In this document: piece after piece, positions 11,070-19,398 of the stretch
How positions within the stretch are numbered: the first letter of the stretch is position 1
Layout of the letters: every line of letters begins with the position of its first letter
From: GCA-003244245 sp963712995
Lineage (GTDB): Bacteria > Actinomycetota > Actinomycetes > Mycobacteriales > Pseudonocardiaceae
Reading direction: 5' to 3'
NCBI GenBank assembly: GCA_963712995.1
Contig: CAVQKH010000001.1
Location: 62,001-126,000, forward strand
Length of the DNA: 64,000 nucleotides
Notes under the pieces: generated by a model
Told to the model about the DNA's origin: nothing
What the model saw: only the letters and a program-made list of their open reading frames with translations
Database searches by the model: none
Translations under genes and position numbers: made by a program

Positions 11070-11480
11070 TCACGGCTGCAGTTCCAGCCGGATCAGGGAA
11101 GGCCCCAGCGGTATCACCCGGACATCGGACACCTCGAGGTCGTAGGCGATCGCCTCGGCGTGCGCAGCGAAATCCTCGGGCAACTGTCCCGGCAGGATGC
11201 GGACATCCAGGCTGACCGGTGGCCCGGGGTTCACCGCGATCACGTGCGGGACGTGGACGGAGCGTCCGCCGCCGATACTGTAGTCCTGCTGAGTCAGCCC
11301 GCATCCGGCGAGCACGTCCTGTACGAACCAGGCGAATCGCTGGTCGTGCTCCCAGTGCAGGCGTTCGAGCCGCCGGACACGGCGGCGTGCCAGCAGGCGG
11401 GCGAGCAGCGAGGGGCTCCGGAAGGCGGTCTTGTCCGAGCCTTCCGAAGTCGGGGCATTCTTTTGCATCTGACCGTTCAT
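11070..11480 (-). CDS. Hypothetical protein resembling the domain before the motor of FtsK/TraSA-type translocases
   Basis: The protein starts near MNGQMQKNAPTSEGSDKTAF, has a basic arginine-rich stretch (LLARLLARRRVRRLERLHW), and ends with VPHVIAVNPGPPVSLDVRI, LPGQLPEDFAAHAEAIAY and VRVIPLGPSLIRLELQP. The last motifs recall the segment that precedes the ATPase of FtsK-like transfer proteins in actinomycete integrative elements, but no Walker motor follows. It may be a free-standing adaptor or the remnant of a lost element. Upstream in-frame codons to 11639 exist but that sequence is not protein-like. Confidence 0.5.
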   Translation of the reverse strand: MNGQMQKNAPTSEGSDKTAFRSPSLLARLLARRRVRRLERLHWEHDQRFAWFVQDVLAGCGLTQQDYSIGGGRSVHVPHVIAVNPGPPVSLDVRILPGQLPEDFAAHAEAIAYDLEVSDVRVIPLGPSLIRLELQP

Positions 11481-11640
11481 GGGCTGCCAGCCTCCGCATT
11501 GATTCTGGTTCCATGTCACATTCACTCCATCGCCTGCGGCGTCACCAGGGGCCAACGACCACACCCTCCGGGACATAAGGTCCGCCGATCCCGATCGCAC
11601 CGCTGAGTGCCGGTGGCTCTGCGCGAGCGCACCAGGCACG

Positions 11641-12360
11641 ATGAGGGACGTGGACCAGGACGAGGGAGGTGCCGGCCACGCCGCCGTGCGGGTGTTCCTG
11701 CTCGACGATCATGAGATGGTCCGGCTCGGGCTGCGCGAGATGCTCGAGCAGAGCGGCGACATAACGGTGGTCGGAGAGGCGGCCCGGGCCGATGAGGCCC
11801 TGCGCCGCATCCCCGCCGTGGCGCCCGACGTGGCGGTGCTCGACGCCCGGCTGGCAGATGGCAGCGGCATCGAGGTATGCCGGGAGATCCGATCCTCGAT
11901 GCCCTCGGTCGCGTGCTTGATCCTCACCTCCTACGAGGACGACGAGGCACTGTTCTCCGCGATCATGGCTGGAGCCTCGGGATACCTGCTCAAACAGATC
12001 CGCTGCACGGACCTGGTCGACGCGGTGCACCGGGTGGCCCGAGGCCAGTCGCTGCTGGACCCCGCAGTGACCGCCACCGTGCTTGCCCGGCTACGCGAGG
12101 GACCGCCCGGCACCGACCCGCGATGGGAGGCGCTGTCCGACCGGGAACAGGCGGTCCTGGAGTTGATCACCGATGGCCTGTCCAACCGGGAGATCGGGGC
12201 TCGGCTCTACCTGGCGGAGAAAACCGTGAAAAACTACGTGTCGCGACTGCTCACCAAGCTGCAGATGGAGCGGCGCACGCAGATCGCGGTGTTCGGCGCG
12301 GCCCTGCGAGGACAGGATGCGCCGCAGAGCCGCAACCCTGGGCATCAGTCACCCGCCTGA
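11641..12360 (+). CDS. NarL/LuxR-family response regulator, DevR-like
   Basis: A receiver domain starts at VRVFLLDDHEMVRLGLREML, with phospho-acceptor Asp 68 in VAVLDARLADGSG, the Thr/Ser switch in CLILTSY and the Lys in GYLLKQI. A LuxR-type HTH follows (LSDREQAVLELITDGLSNRE, then IGARLYLAEKTVKNYVSRLL). This architecture and these motifs are close to DevR/DosR, the dormancy regulator of mycobacteria. The likely cognate sensor kinase begins 90 bases downstream on the same strand. The true start may be at about residue 15, because the first residues are not conserved-looking. Confidence 0.85.
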   Translation: MRDVDQDEGGAGHAAVRVFLLDDHEMVRLGLREMLEQSGDITVVGEAARADEALRRIPAVAPDVAVLDARLADGSGIEVCREIRSSMPSVACLILTSYEDDEALFSAIMAGASGYLLKQIRCTDLVDAVHRVARGQSLLDPAVTATVLARLREGPPGTDPRWEALSDREQAVLELITDGLSNREIGARLYLAEKTVKNYVSRLLTKLQMERRTQIAVFGAALRGQDAPQSRNPGHQSPA

Positions 12361-12450
12361 TGGACCTTGGCAGTCGCCGCTCACCCATGCAAAGCTGGCT
12401 GAGAACCCCCACTACGTAGTCACCGGATTGACCTCTGTGCCGGAGCGGCG

Positions 12451-14181
12451 ATGCCAGAACAACCACCGCCCTGCAGCAGCAGCGGCCCACCGTCGACCAC
12501 CGCCGGGTTGGGTGGGCTGCGGTTGGATGAGCTGCTCAAGGAGGTGCAGGACCGCCTCGCGGAGATCGTCAAGACGAGAGACCGGTTGCAGAGCCTGCTC
12601 GACGCCGTCCTCGCGGTCGGCACCGGGCTGGAGCTGGATTCCACGTTGCGACGCATCGTGCAGGCCGCGGTCGATCTGGTCGATGCCCGCTATGGAGCGC
12701 TGGGGGTGCTCGGCCCCAACGAGAACCTCTCCGAGTTCGTCTACGTGGGCATCGACACCAACGAGCGCGCCCGGATGGGTCACCTACCCCAAGGACGCGG
12801 ACTGCTCGGACTGTTGATCGAGAACCCCGAAGTGATCCGGCTACCCGAACTCGGCCAGCATCTGGCGTCGGTGGGGTTTCCACCCAACCATCCACCGATG
12901 AACAGCTTCCTCGGAGTGCCCGTGCGGGTGCGTAACGAGGTGTTCGGCAACCTGTACCTGACCGAGAAGCAAAGCGCCGCCGAGTTCACCGCCGAGGACG
13001 AGGTGATGCTGCAGGCGCTGGCCGCAGCGGCTGGTATCGCGGTGGCGAACGCCCGCCTGTTCGAACAGGCTCGGATGCGGCAACACTGGCTGGAAGCCTC
13101 CTCGGAGATCAGGGCGGAGTTGCTGGCCGGAATATCCGCTGAGGATGCGCTGCGGCTGGTCGCCCAACGTGCACTGGAGCTCTCGGCCGCCGATGGTGTA
13201 CTGATCCTGCTCGCCGATAGCGACCAGCGGGATCGGCTCACTGTGCGCAGCGGGGCCGGTGAACGATGTCAACCTCTCATCGGCTCGACCATCGCCGCGA
13301 CGGCGCCACACATCGACGACGTGTACCGGTTGGGCGCGAGGATCCTCATCCCCGATCTCGCGGCGGCCCTCGGTGGCGACTGGAGCGAGCAGACCGACCG
13401 GTTGGGGCCCGCGCTCGCCGTGCCGTTGCGCTCATCCGCCGGCATCAGTGGCGTGCTGATGGCCGTCCGAGACAAGGGCGCCAACCCGTTCCTGCCGGAC
13501 CAGGTACCCGTGCTCTCCTCGTTCGCCGACCAGGCGGAGCTGGCCCTGGAAGCCGCCCAGGCGCGGCAGACACAGCAGCTGCTGGACATGCTCGCCGATC
13601 GCGAACGGATCGGCCGGGATCTGCATGATCACGTGATCCAGCGCCTGTACGCCTCTGGAATGAGTTTGCAGGCCACGTTGCGCCTGGTGAACGGCCACGA
13701 GGCCCGGACGCGGATCGAGAAGGTGGTCGAGCAGCTCGACGAGACGATCCGGGACATCAGGACCTCGATCTTCGAACTGCACACCGCAGGCGAGGACATG
13801 TCCACGAGCCTGCGTCGCCAGCTGCTGGACGCAGCGGCCGAGGTCTCGGCCGATGCCGCAGTGTCCCCGTCAGTGCGCATGTCCGGTGCCATCGACACCC
13901 TGGTGCCTCCCACCATCGCCGAGCACGCGGTAGCGGTGGTGCGGGAAGGGGTGAGCAACGCGGTCCGGCATGCCCATGCGACCACCATCACGGTCACCGC
14001 CGACGCGGGTGAAGACCTGGTCATCGAGGTCGTCGACAACGGCAACGGCATCCCGGAGGGAGCAACCCGCAGCGGCCTGATCAACGTGGAACAGCGCGCG
14101 GCGGCCTGCGAAGGCACCGTCACCGTCACCACCCACCCCCACGGTGGCACCCGCCTAACCTGGCGCGTCCCCCTACCCTGA
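12451..14181 (+). CDS. DevS/DosT-like GAF-GAF sensor histidine kinase
   Basis: Two GAF domains (about residues 50-200 and 215-375) precede a HisKA_3 domain with phospho-His 392 in GRDLHDHVIQRLYASGM and an HATPase domain (VREGVSNAVRHAHA; DNGNGIPEG). The first GAF contains NHPPM followed by FLGVPVRVRNEVFGNLYLT. His 147 falls where DevS/DosS of M. tuberculosis has its haem ligand (His 149), so O2, NO or CO sensing is likely. Length (576 aa) matches DevS. With the upstream regulator it forms a probable two-gene operon. No DosR regulon genes such as hspX are seen in the window. Confidence 0.86.
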   Translation: MPEQPPPCSSSGPPSTTAGLGGLRLDELLKEVQDRLAEIVKTRDRLQSLLDAVLAVGTGLELDSTLRRIVQAAVDLVDARYGALGVLGPNENLSEFVYVGIDTNERARMGHLPQGRGLLGLLIENPEVIRLPELGQHLASVGFPPNHPPMNSFLGVPVRVRNEVFGNLYLTEKQSAAEFTAEDEVMLQALAAAAGIAVANARLFEQARMRQHWLEASSEIRAELLAGISAEDALRLVAQRALELSAADGVLILLADSDQRDRLTVRSGAGERCQPLIGSTIAATAPHIDDVYRLGARILIPDLAAALGGDWSEQTDRLGPALAVPLRSSAGISGVLMAVRDKGANPFLPDQVPVLSSFADQAELALEAAQARQTQQLLDMLADRERIGRDLHDHVIQRLYASGMSLQATLRLVNGHEARTRIEKVVEQLDETIRDIRTSIFELHTAGEDMSTSLRRQLLDAAAEVSADAAVSPSVRMSGAIDTLVPPTIAEHAVAVVREGVSNAVRHAHATTITVTADAGEDLVIEVVDNGNGIPEGATRSGLINVEQRAAACEGTVTVTTHPHGGTRLTWRVPLP

Positions 14182-14225
14182 ACCCCCTCCCCCTCCCGCT
14201 CCCGCCCCCCCGAGCGCTCCTCGCC

Positions 14226-14288
14226 CCCCGAGCTCAACAGCAGAGTTTTTCGATCAAGCTCGGACAGCGCTGCTGTTGAGTTCGGGAA
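14226..14288. terminator. Hairpin terminator after the devS-like gene
   Basis: CGAGCTCAACAGCAG (starting near 14228) pairs with CTGCTGTTGAGTTCG (near 14270), with one G-T wobble, around a loop of about 27 bases that contains a T5 run. It lies just past the kinase gene. Confidence 0.6.
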
Positions 14289-14540
14289 CCCCTGAGTGCG
14301 AACTCAGCACAGGAAGACGGGCTTCGGAGACCGGCGAGTGGGCTGGGGATCAGTTGTCGACGGCCACGCATCAACTCAGCAGCACACGAGCTCGACACCC
14401 AGCGACCCCTACCCTTACGGCTCCTGCTCAATGCGTGACGGCCTGAACGGCTCTGCGGCTGGCTTCATGCGAAGACGTCTGCACACATGTGCCTAGTGGT
14501 GTCCGCAGACGGCGAGCGCCCTTCTACCGGCATGGCGGGG
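14289..14540. other. Gap between the devS-like gene and the truncated XRE-TPR gene
   Basis: No supported gene. From about 14493 the sequence begins a block (GTGGTGTCC...GACGGCGAGCGCCC) that recurs at about 19355, marking the 3' flank of the duplicated XRE-TPR regulator. Confidence 0.5.
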
Positions 14541-15705
14541 TCAGACCTGGGTGGTGGCGACTTGGTGGGCGGCGAGGTCGCGGTGGTCGCGGCGGGGGCG
14601 GGCTTGTAGGGCGGTGGCCAGCGGTTCGAGGCGCCGGCGGGTGCGTACCGAGCTGAGCTTCATCGTGCCGGTGATCGCCTCGTGCGCCAGTTGCAGCCCG
14701 TCGGACTCACCGGCTCGGACGTGGATGGTGGCCAGCAGGATGCCGGCAACCGTGCGACCGCGCCGACCGCTGCGGCCCTCCCAGAGTCGGACCGACGCGG
14801 CTGCGAACGCCTCCGCCGCGTCCAGTCGTCCGCGTTCCAGCTCCAGCCGCGCGGCGACCCGATCCAGGTCGCCCACCGGAACAGCGGGCGTGGGCTGCCA
14901 CCGTTCCCGGCCTTCCGCCAGCGCGGCGTCGGCAGCGTCGGGATACCCGAGCCGGTCCAAGGCAAGGGCGGAGTCAACCCGCGCGCAGGCCTCCAGCGCG
15001 GCCCGGGAACCTGGCCCGATGATGGCGCGCTCGTCGTCGGGTGTGATGTCCAGGGCCTTCACCTGCCCGTATTGCAGCATCTTGAGCCCGTCATCGGGGT
15101 GACCGTGCTCCACGGTGGCCAGCCCGGCATAGCTCAGAGCGAGGGTCTGGCAGTAGGGGTCGCCGGACTCTGCGGCCAGTCTCAGCCCGTGGTTGTAGTG
15201 ATACAGGGTGCGGCCGTAGAGGCCGGCATCGAACGCCTCCACCCCGGCCTGGAGATGTAGCTCCGCCACCGCCGTCTTCAGCGCCCGCTTGACCGACTCA
15301 TCGCCCGGCACGCCCAGCAGACCGCTCGCCCAATCCGTTGTAGCGCTGCTCACCTGCGGGTCGGCCCCGTAGGTACGGCCGGTCTCGCCAAGCCGCTGGG
15401 TGAGGGCCCGCACCTTCACCACGTGCAACCCCAGGATCCGGGACGGCGGCGGCACCGGCGACGGGCCGGTCAACTCACCGATCCCCAGCAAGGGGCGGCC
15501 CACCACGATCATCCCCGCGGCGGCGAGCAACAGCCGACGGCGCATCTCCTCATCAACCTCCTTCGGGAGATCCTCGGCATCCCCAGGGTAGGCGCCGAAG
15601 GACAGACCCATCCATTCCCGCGGGATACCCAGACCCTCCGCAATGCGCACCAGCACCCGGTAGTCGTTGACCGCGCGCCCGTTGGCGATCTCGGACACCT
15701 CCGAC
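14541..15705 (-). pseudogene. XRE-TPR transcriptional regulator, copy A, 5'-truncated
   Basis: This is a diverged duplicate of the gene at 19399-20724. From SEIANGRAVNDYRVLVRIAE to the C-terminus the two align almost without gaps. Copy A lacks the first sixty or so residues, including most of the helix-turn-helix, because homology stops at 15705-15706 and the next in-frame codon upstream is TAG. What remains is the end of the HTH plus the TPR-like sensor region. Without its N-terminus and native promoter it is unlikely to bind DNA. The break coincides with the edge of the mobile-looking gene at 15754-17373, so insertion or deletion there is the probable cause. Confidence 0.8.
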
Positions 15706-17548
15706 TAGACGGCTAGGGCCGACGAAGTCGGTTTGATCGAGTCAAGTTTGGGTTTATGCGGCGAGTCCGGCTTCCTGGGTGAGTTGGTCGAGTGCGTGTT
15801 GGTAGTTGCGGGCGGCGGTGCGGAGTCGGCTGGGTGTGGGTGGGTCGGGGTCGGTGAGCTGTGCCAGGCCGGGGTGGAGCAGTCGGGTGTGGATGTGGGT
15901 GAGCAGCATCGCGTGGTGAAGGCCTGTGTCGGTGATGCGGTAGCGGTGGCTGCCGGGCAGTCGGGTGATCAGGCCGTGTGCGCGGAGCCGGCGCAGGTCG
16001 TAAGTGATCTGGCCGGTGGTGATCTCGGTGGGTTGTTTGCCGAGCAGTTGAGCAAGCAGGCCGCGGAGGTCGGGATTGCGGAATCCGTGCGGGAGTAGCC
16101 GGAAGATGAGCAGGGCTTGGAGCAGGGCGTGGGCGCGGCGGTCCCCCAGGGGTAGTCCGGCGATGCGGTGTCGGTCGGGAGTGACGATGGGGTGGTGGAC
16201 CGTGGTGAAGGCGTGTTCGGCGTGGATCGGGTTGTGGCTGAGTCGTTGGACGCTCAAGAGGCGTCGGTTGGCGGAGAAGCCGACCTCCCGCAGGGCGGGC
16301 AGGTTGGTCAGTCGTTTCCCGATCCCGAAGTCGCGGGTGTTGTTGATGGTGGTTTCGGTGCGCAGCGCTGTTCCGTGTTTGTGATATTGCTTGATTGTGG
16401 TGTGTTTGTAGTCGATGTACACGCTCGGGGTGACTCCCTCGGTGATCACCCGGGTGCGGAATCGGCCAGGCGTGGCCCGTGGCCCTTTCCTTCTGATCTG
16501 CCGGTCGAAGACCAGGCTGACCCGGTCCGGGCGGCCCGCGTCGAGGTTGTCGCGGATGACGTGTTCGAAAAAGATCCGTCCCGAGACGGGTTGGTCGAGC
16601 ACCTGGGTCAGGGAGAACTCGGCTTGGAGGATCGAGAGCTCATAGCGGTATCCCGCGTCGCGGTCGGTGTCGGTGAACGCCCCGGGCAGCATGGCGAGCC
16701 ACTTGTCCAGCAACGCCTGGATCTGCGCCGGTCCCAGCTCATCGCACAGGACCTGCAACCCGGCCGGGTCCTCGACGGTAGCAAAACCGTTGTCTAGCGC
16801 GGTGAAGGCGATCCCCTTGTGCTGGGCTTGACGCTTCGCCCACTCATGCCCATTAATGCACAACCGGGCATTATACGGGAAATAGGAACAGAACTTCAGG
16901 AAAAACGGGCCGAAATCGACATCCACTGCGTACACGTAGAAGTGATTGACCACGCCCGTGGTCTTCACGATCCACGGATACGCGACACCCTCGGCGTTAC
17001 GACGCTTCTCTGTGCGGAACAGCACCGTCTTCTCCTGAGCCCGCCCGATGAACAACACCCCCTCCTCGCCAGTGAAGCGCGCCAGGTGCTGGTGCATGAT
17101 GTCGTCCTTGCGTTGACCCTTGACGAAATCGACCCACGGCACCCCCTGGTCACGAGCGAAGCGGCGCATCGCCGTGCTGAAACCCTCACTGACCGGCGCC
17201 AACGGCGCGGTCGAGGCGATCGGCAACCCCAACTGCCGATGCACGAACCCCACCAACCCCGCCGGGTACTGCAACTGCGGCACATACACGTTGAGATACA
17301 TCCGATCGATGCACTCCACCTCGAACACCACATGATCAGCCAAGACATCAGCCACGCTGCGCGCTACCGTCATCATGGGCTCCGGTCGGACGGGGGCCTC
17401 ACAGGCCAACCAAACCGCTACGAGCGGTTTCATACACCGGACCGGCACGCCGGTCACGGTCTAGATCCCACCGACCGGAGCCCGCCCACCCAAACCAACC
17501 ACGACACGCCTCGTCGGGCTGGGGCGCAGCCCCGTTAGTACTACAGGA
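15706..17548. mobile_element. Putative mobile element carrying the uncharacterised 539-aa gene
   Basis: The left limit is where homology between XRE-TPR copies A and B ends (15705/15706). The right limit is unclear but lies between the gene start (17373) and the IS701 small ORF (17549). The heptamer GACTAGA occurs at 15703-15709 and again at 17547-17553 and could be a target duplication, though copy B does not support all seven bases. I see no long terminal inverted repeats; GGGCTGGGGCGCAGCCCC near 17517 is a local hairpin. The remainder of the broken regulator is not found beyond the right end. Confidence 0.45.
15754..17373 (-). CDS. Large protein of an uncharacterised family, probably from a mobile element
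   Basis: A 539-residue protein beginning MTVARSVADVLADHVVFEVE (a second ATG immediately precedes it; GGAG is better spaced for 17373). Recognisable blocks are WVDFVKGQRKDDIMHQHLAR, FGPFFLKFCSYFPYNARLC and INGHEWAKRQAQ in the middle, RVITEGVTPSVYIDYKHTTI and KQYHKHGTALRTETTIN later, and a C-terminal winged helix (GQITYDLRRLRAHGLITRL with HRYRITDTG). I recall such proteins recurring across distant bacteria, always unnamed, and I know no catalytic assignment. Here the gene breaks an XRE regulator and abuts an IS701 element, so mobility is inferred from context. It could also be an RNA- or DNA-modifying enzyme carried as cargo. Confidence 0.75.
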   Translation of the reverse strand: MTVARSVADVLADHVVFEVECIDRMYLNVYVPQLQYPAGLVGFVHRQLGLPIASTAPLAPVSEGFSTAMRRFARDQGVPWVDFVKGQRKDDIMHQHLARFTGEEGVLFIGRAQEKTVLFRTEKRRNAEGVAYPWIVKTTGVVNHFYVYAVDVDFGPFFLKFCSYFPYNARLCINGHEWAKRQAQHKGIAFTALDNGFATVEDPAGLQVLCDELGPAQIQALLDKWLAMLPGAFTDTDRDAGYRYELSILQAEFSLTQVLDQPVSGRIFFEHVIRDNLDAGRPDRVSLVFDRQIRRKGPRATPGRFRTRVITEGVTPSVYIDYKHTTIKQYHKHGTALRTETTINNTRDFGIGKRLTNLPALREVGFSANRRLLSVQRLSHNPIHAEHAFTTVHHPIVTPDRHRIAGLPLGDRRAHALLQALLIFRLLPHGFRNPDLRGLLAQLLGKQPTEITTGQITYDLRRLRAHGLITRLPGSHRYRITDTGLHHAMLLTHIHTRLLHPGLAQLTDPDPPTPSRLRTAARNYQHALDQLTQEAGLAA

Positions 17549-17758
17549 CTAGATCATTAGTGCTTGGAGGCGGAGGTGACGTCGAACATGGGCTCGCCGG
17601 GCGTCGGCTTGGTGTTGGCGGCGCCAGGTTGACCAGTGCAGGCCGTGGGCGATGTCGTGTTTTCGGGGGTTGATGAGGTTGATGAGTCGGCGGATTTCGG
17701 CGAGGGTGAGCGGGATCAGGCGTCGAGGGGTGGGTGGCGAGTTTTCCGGTTCGGTCAT
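17549..17758 (-). CDS. Small IS701-associated ORF overlapping the transposase stop
   Basis: The product begins MTEPENSPPTPRRLIPLTLA and continues EIRRLINLINPRKHDIAHGL and HWSTWRRQHQADARR. This resembles the C-terminal tail seen in longer actinobacterial IS transposases. Its ATG overlaps the transposase TGA (ATGA at 17755-17758), so it is either translated by coupling or joined to the transposase by a frameshift. No independent function is known. Confidence 0.65.
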   Translation of the reverse strand: MTEPENSPPTPRRLIPLTLAEIRRLINLINPRKHDIAHGLHWSTWRRQHQADARRAHVRRHLRLQALMI

Positions 17759-18900
17759 CGCGCCGGGTCGTGCCAGTTGCTGGGGTTGTTGGCGCCCCTT
17801 TTTTTGGCTTTGTGTGCGGTGATGGCGAGGAAGGTGTGGGCGAGCATGGCGAGGGTGATATGTCGGTGCCATGCGTCCCAGGTGCGGACTTGGTAGTTGT
17901 CGAGTCCGGTCTCGTTCTTGGCGGATCCGAAGCATTCTTCGATGGGCCAGCGCGCTCCGGCTACGCGGACGAGTTCGCCGAATCCGGCGTGGTGGGGGTT
18001 GTAGCAGTGGTAGAAAGCGAGTTCACCGTCGTCGATGGATCGGCGGATCATGTACTGATGGTCGCGGTCGGCCGAGTCGGACAGTGCCCAGTCATAGACT
18101 CGGTGTCCTTTCGATCCGATCCCGCAGGCGCGGCGTTGCCATGCATTCGGGCGTAACCGTTCGGCGAGGCTGTCGAACTGGACTGCGTTTCCCTCGATGT
18201 CGGTGAATTGCGTGTTCTTCGGGACGGCCATGACATACGGAATCCGGTTGGTTTCAAGATAGTCGCACAGACCGGGGTTCTGGCCGAACTCCTCATCCGC
18301 AGTGAACCAGGAGAACGGCACCCCCACGGCACGGGCGGACTCGATCATCTCCCTCACCTGCTTCGGCCTGGTCTGGAACACCACCTCCGGCGGAACCCCG
18401 GCCTGCGCGCAGCGGGCGGGGTCGGCCAGCCAGGATTTCTCCGGCAGGTACAACCGGCGATCGAGCAACACCCGGTCCCGCCCGCCGGTGACGTAGGCGA
18501 GAAACGTCGCGATCTGACAGTTATCGATCCGCCCCAACGTTCCGGAGTACTGCCGGGCCACGCCGACCGACTTGGTTCCCTTCTTAGCGAACCCGGTCGG
18601 GTCCGCGATGAGAATCCCACCCGGGTCGGCCAGCTGCTCCATCGCGTACTCACGATTCAGATCCAACACCGCCTCCGCATCCCACGGAGACAGATTCAAC
18701 AACCGCTGCAGCGCTTTCGGCTCCAGCTCACCGACATACTCGGCTATCGTCCACCCGTTCTTACGCTCAACCGGCGACAGCAGTCCGCGGACATACTGCT
18801 CGGCGTGCTTCTTCGACTCCCTCCGATAAAACAACGGGCCGATCCGGGCGAACAAACCCGCCAACTCGGACTCCCACACATCCACATCAGCGCGTGTCAC
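17755..18900 (-). CDS. IS701-family DDE transposase
   Basis: The protein (381 aa from the GTG at 18900) begins VTRADVDVWESELAGLFARI and contains RRESKKHAEQYVRGLLSP, ILIADPTGFAKKG with the first catalytic Asp, FSWFTADEEFGQNPG with the second Asp region, and RWPIEECFGSAKNETGLDNY with the catalytic Glu. These are the IS701/DDE_5 signatures. The last residues (NWHDPAR) overlap the next ORF by four bases. The coding sequence has no internal stop, so the transposase is potentially active. A longer frame to 18966 exists but MTIRACTHSSSS is not family-like. Confidence 0.88.
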   Translation of the reverse strand: MTRADVDVWESELAGLFARIGPLFYRRESKKHAEQYVRGLLSPVERKNGWTIAEYVGELEPKALQRLLNLSPWDAEAVLDLNREYAMEQLADPGGILIADPTGFAKKGTKSVGVARQYSGTLGRIDNCQIATFLAYVTGGRDRVLLDRRLYLPEKSWLADPARCAQAGVPPEVVFQTRPKQVREMIESARAVGVPFSWFTADEEFGQNPGLCDYLETNRIPYVMAVPKNTQFTDIEGNAVQFDSLAERLRPNAWQRRACGIGSKGHRVYDWALSDSADRDHQYMIRRSIDDGELAFYHCYNPHHAGFGELVRVAGARWPIEECFGSAKNETGLDNYQVRTWDAWHRHITLAMLAHTFLAITAHKAKKRGANNPSNWHDPAR

Positions 18901-18966
18901 CGCGCCATCATACACAACAACCGAACGATTCGACGACGATGAATGCGTGCATGCGCGAATCGTCAC

Positions 18967-19398
18967 ACAACCCGACTCACATCGATCAGAGGCGCGCCGC
19001 GGTCACTTACCATTTCATGCCGGAATTCAGAAAATTCGGTGCGCGCGAAAACCCTCGCCATACCATTCCAGCAACCACCAGCACGACACACACCCACCAC
19101 ACCTTCCCCGGCGACCTCCCCGACCACCAGATCCGCCAACCGTCCGCCCGAACCGGCCAAGAACCTCCTCACCTGCAACGACAGCTCCCTGGAAAAAATC
19201 TAGCTAGGCGGTCCGAGGCGCAGCCTCTCTGGGAGGCTGGTGTTAAACAGCCCATCTACACGAAAAGTAGGTGACCGAGAGTGTAAAGTCACAGGTCAGG
19301 ACCTTGCGCTTCGGTCCTATCGGTGAGATCCGGCGAAAAACACCAGCCTCCTAGTGGTGTCCACAGACGGCGAGCGCCCTTCTCCCGGCATGGCGGAG
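18967..19398. other. Region between IS701 and XRE-TPR copy B
   Basis: No gene is supported. The frames read as proline-, histidine- and threonine-rich peptides without conserved character. A GGCGCAGCCTC run with its partner GGGAGGCTG near 19215-19240 forms a small hairpin. From about 19350 the sequence matches the 3' flank of XRE-TPR copy A, so the duplicated block includes noncoding DNA. Confidence 0.5.

Larger units (their letters stand above)
17549..18966 (-). mobile_element. IS701-family insertion sequence
   Basis: The element is defined by its DDE transposase and the overlapping small ORF. The ends are approximate: no convincing terminal inverted repeats are visible by eye, and the left side is immediately adjacent to the other mobile-looking gene. 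The sequence upstream of the transposase (18901-18966) contains palindromic runs such as GCATGCGC. Confidence 0.6.

Noticed and set aside
15703..17553. Calling a definite 7-base target duplication for the unknown element
   Set aside because: GACTAGA occurs at both places, but copy B of the XRE gene supports only GACT, and the right end is not independently defined.
18947..19207. Overlapping small frames after the IS701
   Set aside because: They are Pro/His/Thr-rich in every frame and have no motif; more likely noncoding remnant.
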